Assembly: GCF_000150275.1 (NCBI RefSeq)
Contig: NW_002060943.1
Span: 12,681,720-12,745,719, forward strand
Reading direction: 5' to 3'
Source of the DNA: Trichoplax adhaerens
Taxonomy: Eukaryota > Placozoa > Uniplacotomia > Trichoplacea > Trichoplacidae
Length of the DNA stretch: 64,000 bases
The notes beneath the pieces are model-generated. The model worked only from the letters and a program-made list of their open reading frames with translations. It was not told the DNA's origin and made no database searches. Shown here in pieces: positions 54,201-63,200 of the stretch; positions within the stretch are counted from its first letter, which is position 1, and every line of letters starts with the position of its first letter. A program made the translations under genes and the position numbers.

Positions 54201-57200
54201 TGGCTTGTAAGGCATACAAATTTCTCTTTGCTACTCGATAAATATAATATCATAGCCAAAATTCCAATTGAATTTTATTCACAATTTGATAATTCACCTA
54301 TAAACCTTCACCTACTGTACATCTTGAGCTTTTGAGTTGCTATGAATTCATCCAAAGCTAGCCTTGCAAGGAGAAATATACCAAACCAATGCTTTTAGTT
54401 TACGGATATTTGAGGAAACTACTCATCCTTCTAATTGCAATTTTGTAGCGACTTTTTACACTTATTTGTTTCTACATTAACTAAAATTTGACTGGAAGAC
54501 GTATTACAAATTGACGAACTCTTGCACTCCGTCGCAGTAGCCAAAAGTAGTGATATCTCTACTTTACCTATAAGTTGAAGTCGCGAAATTTAAGCTCAGT
54601 TACATAATTAAAGTTGAAATATTCAAATGTAAAAGTTTAATAATGAATCCATGATAGCTGCATTACAGTGTCTTGTTTATAGAATCATTTATGCAATAAA
54701 ATTCTTTACAATCTAGCTACTAAGTTAAGCAACTACATTATGGAGATGGGAATAGGAATTTTTGTCTACGTTAGAATAATTTGATTAAGCTTAACCTTAT
54801 TTAGTCAATTTCTAGTATTAATACATAGTATCATGTTTTATTACTATACCGACTATTGTGAGATAGCAATACTAAAATTAATATTTATATGAAGAAGCTG
54901 AGAACAATCTTTTGATAGTTTGAATAACTGTGATTGAATTGATTTATGAGAGATTGTTGATTAATTTAAGAATATTCTGTGTGTCGGTGATGCAATTTGA
55001 CTACCTTGTAATAGTCATTGGACATCTTTACTGATAAAGACTACTGTCTTCATCAGCTACCTAAATTACTATGTAATCCACTAGAAGGTTTCAATACTAG
55101 TAATGCAACTACTTAGCTTAAACTACGAAGCGTCAAGTTCTATCTGATATTTGGTTTAGGAACATACCAAATAGATCGTAAATTGTGTTGCTGTTAATAG
55201 CTGATATGCTGGATTTACAGTAGCATTACTAGACCGTAAAGGCAATTTCTGTAACAAATCTACAATTAGAATTACAAGCGTAAGGCCTTATACTATTCTT
55301 ATTGTCTTTTATTTACCATATAGTAACTAAATTATGTGCTATACAATTTGTTATAGTTTTTTTTATAGTTACAATGGCTCCTGCTTAAAAGTATTCGATC
55401 TCAATCACTTGACATGAATATTAAATTTATTAAATTTTGCAAACTACCTTTAATAGCCCTTTGTACCGTTATAGAATAAGAAATTATAATTCTGGTTAGA
55501 ACTTAGAAGTAAAGAGAAGATATTTTCGACGTGATTATATTGATTTCATAAACTAGATCTTTGCAATATTGTGGCCTCAATGCTTCCTTTGTAAATCAAC
55601 TGATCCATTATTTGCCAGGCATATATGATTTGTGAGTGAAAAGAAAATAATAACGAATTTTTGCCAATAAGAGTTTGTAGAAACGCTAATTTTATGATAT
55701 AGAACAATAATGAAGTAAACATTTGGAGTTATTTGAAGTACTCGTGTCAGTTACTGCATTAGAAGTAGTAGACAATGTCAATGTAGAAATTAAATTGGTG
55801 ATGAGTATTCTTATATTAAAGTTACTTTATTACAGCTTACTTGCAATAAAACACTAATCCGACAAGTCTAGATTAAGCAAATTCTGGCATTGTAGATTTA
55901 TTTTTCAGCAGACTAATGAAAACTGTAACAGGTGTAGATTACAACTACTTTATCACTAATGTTAGTCTTATCATTCAAGACCAGTTAAACAACAAAAATT
56001 TTACTATCATATATTAGAACAGTATCGAGAACAGAGAACCAAATATCAACTACTAAACTTATGCTGTAATTTATATGCGGACTTTATATACTCCCACTTA
56101 GCCAGCGACAGTGCACACGAAATCATAATTAATACAAAATTAGATTAATGTAATTTAGCATCCCTACTGACTATACCTTAGCAGATAACATAAATTACTT
56201 TTATGTATATCAAAACTTATGATTAACCAACTAACTCTCCGTAACTTAGTACTTTACGATAGGAAAGTATACAGTAAGCATAAGATAAGTATGCATTACC
56301 AGATATTGTCTGCATGGTTGCAAGAGTTGCAAGATGAACAGCAGCTTTAGTAAATAAAACTAAAATAAATTATAGCATTGATTACGAAGTTAGAGTACCT
56401 GACTCTGTAACATACCTTTCCTAGTTGTAACTTACATTTTCTAGCTTACAACAACATAAATACATGAAATTGGTTTTTGAGAAGTAAATCGTCTTTTTCA
56501 GATCACTTGATGGTAATAACTTAATTGGTCTTAGAAAAGACTTTGTTGAAAAATTGTACCGTTTAGATGACGTGTACGTACGAGTATAAGTTTTATTTTA
56601 AGAAACAGATCAAAAGATTGTTATTTTCTAAAGTCGGAAATAATTAACGAATGTATGATCTTATCAATTAAGTTTTTCCATACTTTGGTAATCATTAATT
56701 AGGACATTAGGTTACACTCGCCTTTCTAGTAATGATATTTTTGAAATTTTATCAAAAAAGTCTGAATATACAAAGCTGTAAGTTGTCGTCGATATTTTTA
56801 TATGACTTGATAAAACATATCATAGAATATCTTCTTTAAAGATTTGATACTACTCGTATTCTCTTAGCGCATAGAAGAGGCTATGAGAGCTATATGGAAC
56901 TATAGCTAGTTTACAGTCGATGTTATTACTACGAGTAGACATATGAAATGTTTGATATATAATTATAATTTGAAAATTTTGAGTTTATTTGACGTTTTAC
57001 AGTAAACTACATTATCTCATAGACATAGGTTACTCTTAGATACAATTTTTATAAATAGATAACTACTCTTAAATTAATAGCGGAATTAATGTCTGCTTTT
57101 GTATCATCGTTTTAGCGTACTGGATGGTCTTCAACTGCGTTCGTTCCCTCCAAAATTACTACCTTACATACGCTCCGTAATAACTCTGTATGTGTACTTA

Positions 57201-60200
57201 AATTAGTGCATAATCTCCGTTCACTACAATTTATGGTAGACGTCGAAAGTCTAACGCGACGGGAATAGTCAATTTTAGAAGTTTCATGAAACATAATTTT
57301 ATCTGCCAGGATTGTAAGGAAATAATTTCTTCCTAATCAATTATTAGGAGTTTAAAAGACAATCTCATCCAGTCTCTGGATGAAAGATTTATCAAGCTGC
57401 TAAATCTGGTATCGCATCTGTATGTTACTACTGTTTTTACATTATTAAATTACCGTCATCTATTCACTAAGACAGGCAGTGCATGCTAAAGTTTAATAAA
57501 TTACATTTAAACTGTACTAGCCCGCTCATCTATTATTCTGTTATTATAAGTTCAATTTTTAAAATAGCCTTACAGACATTTAAATTTTACTTTTTATCTT
57601 GAATCTACAATAAATGTCTTGTAGGTTTACTTGTCATTAATATATACTAGTAAGTTATTAAATCATTTAATAGCGGTACATGTTTCAAAAATTTGATAAA
57701 TTTCAATTAGCATCGGTTCTATCCAACAATTATATATCGATACTTGACTATCCCTAGTGTAATTCCCACACTGAACAGCTGAAGTACACCAAATTATTGC
57801 CTAGATTTAGAAACCATGAAATATAAAATTAATTTAATCATAGCTTACATTTTTAGCTTAAAGTTCTAAAATATGAATTACTACTTCTGTTATCTAGTTC
57901 CATATTAATCCTTCCATTTTCCTATCTTAAATCGATCAGTATATCTTAACACACATATGTGGAATGTATCTTTGACTCAACTTTGATCTTAAATAGAATA
58001 TTTCTAAAAATACTCTTCTACTACATCTTATTGAAGCTCATATTCATAGGAACGCCCCCCCCCCCTCAAAGAAATAATTGCCATTTCATAATAATGAACT
58101 ATAACAAAACATAATCAGAAACATGTCGAAGTAAATCAGCTTCTTTTAATTACAGGAATCTAGCCAACAATCAATTAGGAAACGAAGACTATTCTAAATT
58201 GAAATATGTTCGAAGTTTGAAATCTGTGTATGTATCATAACTTAACTTACGAACTACTACCCGACAGTAATAGATTACTTATTATCTCCACTACACCTGG
58301 AGGCCTACTGTGTGGTGTTCTATACTACTTGCGGCCACATAGGAATAAGACCGTTCTAAGAGTTTACTATAGTTGTATTAATTGAGTATTCGAAACGCTA
58401 TCTAATCACGAACTAAGAAGCTGAGCATTCACTCCTCCTTTTATACCCTACCACCACACATGTGGTGCACACATAGTAATTTAGCAACATAATATTTACA
58501 TGGTTCGTATAGATAAACAATCCTCAATAGCTATATAGTTCACTATAAGTACAACTAGTAAACAATTTTAATTGGCAATAACTAATAAATAGCGAAAGAA
58601 ACGAACGAGACTCTGCATGCTACTCGCACGTTACTCGCACTTTGCGGCGAGTGCTAAGGTGTGGCCAATATTAGTATCTATAAAGATTATACTAATTGAT
58701 TTCAGAACACGCTTGCATCTTGGTTGTCTAGCAAAACTATACACGATTAATGTTCATAATTACTGCTTGCTGTATTGCTATTAGCTACATGCGAAGCCTA
58801 CTTAATTAACATGTACAATGCTTAGCTCCGTAACAGTATGTAACCAATATTTTGACATACTTTCGAATTAGTTTCTTATTGCAATAGTTATGAAAATAAT
58901 TAATTTTTATTAACGCAATTATTCATTTAGACTGCTGTAGAATCAAACTTGGAGTTAATGAAAAAACTGTAATTAATACTGTATGCTTCAAATTCATGCA
59001 TTGCAGAGACTTATCTTATAACAAAATTAGCAGCGTTTGTTCCAGTGATATAAACATTAGGACGTGGTTATCATTGGCAATCTTGTAAGGCTGGCACATT
59101 CATCTGCTAATAATTTGATTATTTACTTAAAATAACATGTGTATTGCTATCTTGGAAATTTTTACCTATTTAGATACCCGATATTTTAGAGTATACCTAT
59201 TCTTCATGTAAATTCTTTACATGCTTCAACTTCTATAAACATAGTTACCCTACGTCCTATCACTTTGTTTCAGAATTTACTTGTTTATCATAGTATTTCT
59301 TTAACGGAAATTTAGACAAATTACCATAGCTAATTTATTTTCCTTAATTAAAAAAATGAAATATGGAACATAGATTTGACTTAGTAAACAAATTATGTAT
59401 GATTTAAAATCTTGTTATAACAACTAACGAATGAACACTGAATTAGTGTTATCTAAATTTTACTGCGAACGAAAACAGGTTATTATTAATCAATAGAGGC
59501 AATGAAAAATATCAGTACGTTAACGTTTTACTAGATTTTTAATAATTATAATCTATTGCATTCCTGAACAGAAATCTAGAAGGAAATCAAATAAAGACCT
59601 TAGAAAATTATTGTCTGTCATATTCTCGCAGTTTACGAGTTTTGTAAGTTAATTGTGAAATATAGCATATAAGATATAGCAAATAGAAAATAATAGATGT
59701 TTTTGGTGTTGTTATTATTTTTTAATCCTAATTATATTAGATACGACAATATTTTCTCAATCTTAATTTAATTCTATAGTAAGTTACGACAAATAATGTC
59801 AGAGTACTAAACAAGATGATGCCTATTACTGTCAGACTATGATATTTCAATAAAATAACGTTGATTTCTTAATTTTTATGCTATTTATGTCGTTCAGGAA
59901 TCTACGAAATAATCCATTAATCGAATTTTCTGGAGATATTCTGTTAGAAAACTCTGTATTACGAGAAATGTAAGCATATTTATTTACTTACTCTTAGTAT
60001 ATTATTTAGCCAAGTTTGTATCGTGGATTATTTGCTACGTTTAGCATAGCGATCTACAAATAGTTCAGAAAAATTGCACAGTATGAAGATACTCTACTGA
60101 AGTATAAATGATTTTAAGCAATATTATGCTAATAGTGACATTTACATATGTGCAACTCCTATCTTTAGGCATAGTAGTTTGTTCAGTAGACTAAATATCG

Positions 60201-63200
60201 GACTGAAAAATGAGTATTTTGCAGCATTAATTATAATCGTATTGTATAATAACGGCGACTCTTTCAATTCTATCTCGGCCGAGACTGTTACTTTATAAGA
60301 ATTAGATTCTTAAATTTTGATCAAATACTTTTGGATATATTTATTACAATCCTAAGCCACACAGGTTTAATTATTACGCTCTTTAATATTCAGTATAATC
60401 TTGGCAATAGTAGCAGAAAAATTTACTTGATCATTTTTCTATTAGATACTCAACGCGAGTTTATCTCTGTTGCGTTGTACCATCCTCAGTGACTGTATGT
60501 GAGCCTTTTGCAAACCAAATGGAGTTATCTACATGTTCAGATCTATTATCCCATGGCCTATTAAGTATTATGATTTGGATTTTTGGCTCTATATCCATTA
60601 TTGGTAATGTTCTTGCTGCCATATGGGGAATACGATCCAAGGATTCTAAACGTCCTATTTCAACGAGACAATTGCTTCATTTGTCGATTGCTGACTCTAT
60701 CATGGGATTCTACTTAATCGTTATTGCATCAGCTAATATTTACTTTGCGGGAGTTTATTCAGAATATCTTGAAGCCTGGTTACGAAGTCCAATGTGTTTA
60801 TTGGCATCCTTTCTCGTCTCCTTATCTAGTTTTATGTCAACTATAGTTTTGTTCTTAATCACACTTGATCGTTACTTGCATTTAGTTTACCCTTTTTCTG
60901 ATTGTCGTTTATCACTTAAGACTAATAGCGGATTATTAGCCATGGCATGGTTGATATCGTTTGTATTTATTGGTGTACCTATTATTTTAAGCTTTAATCA
61001 GCCTGCTATTAATCGTTTATATGGCAGCAATAGCGCCTGTTTACCCAGTAATTTCGACAATCCAAATTATGTAGCATGGCTATTCGCCTACTGTGGTGTA
61101 ACTTTTTTAATATGGATAGCCATTGCAATTATGTATGCTGTTATCATCTTTACGCTAACTCAAGCGCGTAAGGCAGCAAAACGCGAAGAACGCTTTAATG
61201 ATAAAATTATACGATACAAGATGATCACCATTGTTCTTACTGATTTGATCTGTTGGGTTCCGTTATATGTTATATTAGCCAAAATCCTGCTTGGTAACAT
61301 TCTGGACATTCATACTTTGCCGTTTGTTGCTGTACTTTCTTTGCCACTGAATTCATGCATTAACCCAATCCTTTATACATTATTTACAACAATGTTTATG
61401 AACGCCGCTAAGCAGTTTTGGGATACTTCAAGCCAACATTTTCGTCAATTTATGCCATCACAATCGGAATCTGCTCAAAAGAAACCTAATTCTAGCAATA
61501 GCTTAGGAAGTAAAGAGTGTAATAGTTATTTCATGCTGTGTTTATATAACTAGTTTATTGTTGTTTAACGATTTCATTAGCAATAGATAATCTCAGTATG
61601 CCATTTATAGTTATTATTGACGGCTTGATTCTGCTTCTCTTTAGACGCCATTTTTAATTTCGACCAAAGTCTATACATGAAACTATTGGCAGTAATAAAT
61701 GACGATATCGTAAAAGTGAGTATTCTATTTAGTAACTACCATACACATTCCACAGGTGCCTCTCTAACCAGATTCCAGACGTTTTGTACTTTACACTGTT
61801 AAAAATGCTCTTTCATATTGTTGTCTTTCACATTAATTTGAACAATTAAAATTATGACGATATCAAAAATAAACAATGATCAAATTTCGTATACTTAAAT
61901 CTTATCGAATATCTTTGTCACCAATATTAACTGTTCACATCAAATTTATTTACAGTAGCTGATGCTTTCACGAATAGCTCATTAAAATATTATTGTCAAT
62001 TTATTTCTTACATTTGGATGCAGTATCTTAATATTATAAACAATCTATCGATTGTTCTAATAGGCGAATCTTTTGGATATAATTAGGATTGATTCAAAGT
62101 TTAAATCATTTTTGATATAATTAGGATTCATTTAAAGTTCAATTTCACGCCAAAAACAAAAAGAGTGTGATCGCAATTCTTAAATTGTATGACTTAAAAG
62201 ATCGAAAATTATGGGAAAACGAAAAGCAATTTCAGAAAATGATGAGATCACATAATTATCAATTAAGAAATATCGTCAATAGCTTGTATTTAACCGAAGG
62301 AAGAAGCTTCCATTTTAAATTGGAACAACATAATTTATCACAAAAACTGTAAATAAAGATAACAAAATTAACTTGTAATTATTAAGAAATTTTCAGTTAT
62401 TAAGCTTGGTTAATAGCTTTAGAGCTCATAATTTTGCATCCTATGTATATTGCACAACATAAAGTAAGCAGGACCTTTTAATCCTTTACTTTATGATCGT
62501 ATGATATAGGATAACTTGCTACTCCATAGTTAATGAAGAAATACAACCGTTGAAGAGTTTAATTCATTCCAAACTTCTAACAGCAAAAAATATCCAACAA
62601 ATCGTACGTGATCTTATCCAAGCAATGGAATCATTATTTTCCAATTTCATAGTACATGGCAATGTCAATCCTGAATCTATTTTGGTCGCAATATCTGATC
62701 AGGTAATCAATTACGCTAACTGACTTGTCCTTATCTCTTGATACTATGGCTGCTATCTATAGACTCTACTTCCTAAGCATTTTGCTGAACTAAATTGTAA
62801 ATCACCGACACTATCGTAATAGCTAAAACATTGATTAACGATTTATTTTATAACAATATTTATATTAAATATTAGCAAAGCCAGTACTCACACCCTTCTA
62901 AAGTCTCCTAATTTGATATAGTATGATATTTTTTGACTTTAATTAGCAAAATTAATGTTTTCAGTTTTTGTAATAATGCTGGTATATGCTCTCTTTAACA
63001 AATGAGACTAAAGTCCGAAATATGAACGCATTCAATGTTTGATAAGCTAAAGACACCCAGCTATGGATTCATATAATAAGCCTCATCAACTCATCATTAG
63101 TAGTTTCCTCTACTTCTTAAAATAGGAATTATAACATTTGAGAAATACACGCTCGCGAAAATAATCGTGCTAATATTCAGTTCACTATCACTCATGTTCC

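Noticed and set aside
54400-54444. Short LRR-like exon (LRIFEETTHPSNCNF)
   Set aside because: Only 45 bases with a poor GTAGCG donor; phase fits but evidence is too weak to count.
29105-60243. Regularly spaced 72-bp units as a CRISPR or satellite array
   Set aside because: The units are dissimilar in DNA, separated by variable introns, flanked by AG/GT, and encode LRRs.
60489-61553. Treating the 7TM frame as a gene starting at 60489
   Set aside because: The codon there is GTG, and the frame is open back to a good phase-2 acceptor at 60446 and contains the LGR hinge. It is an internal exon.
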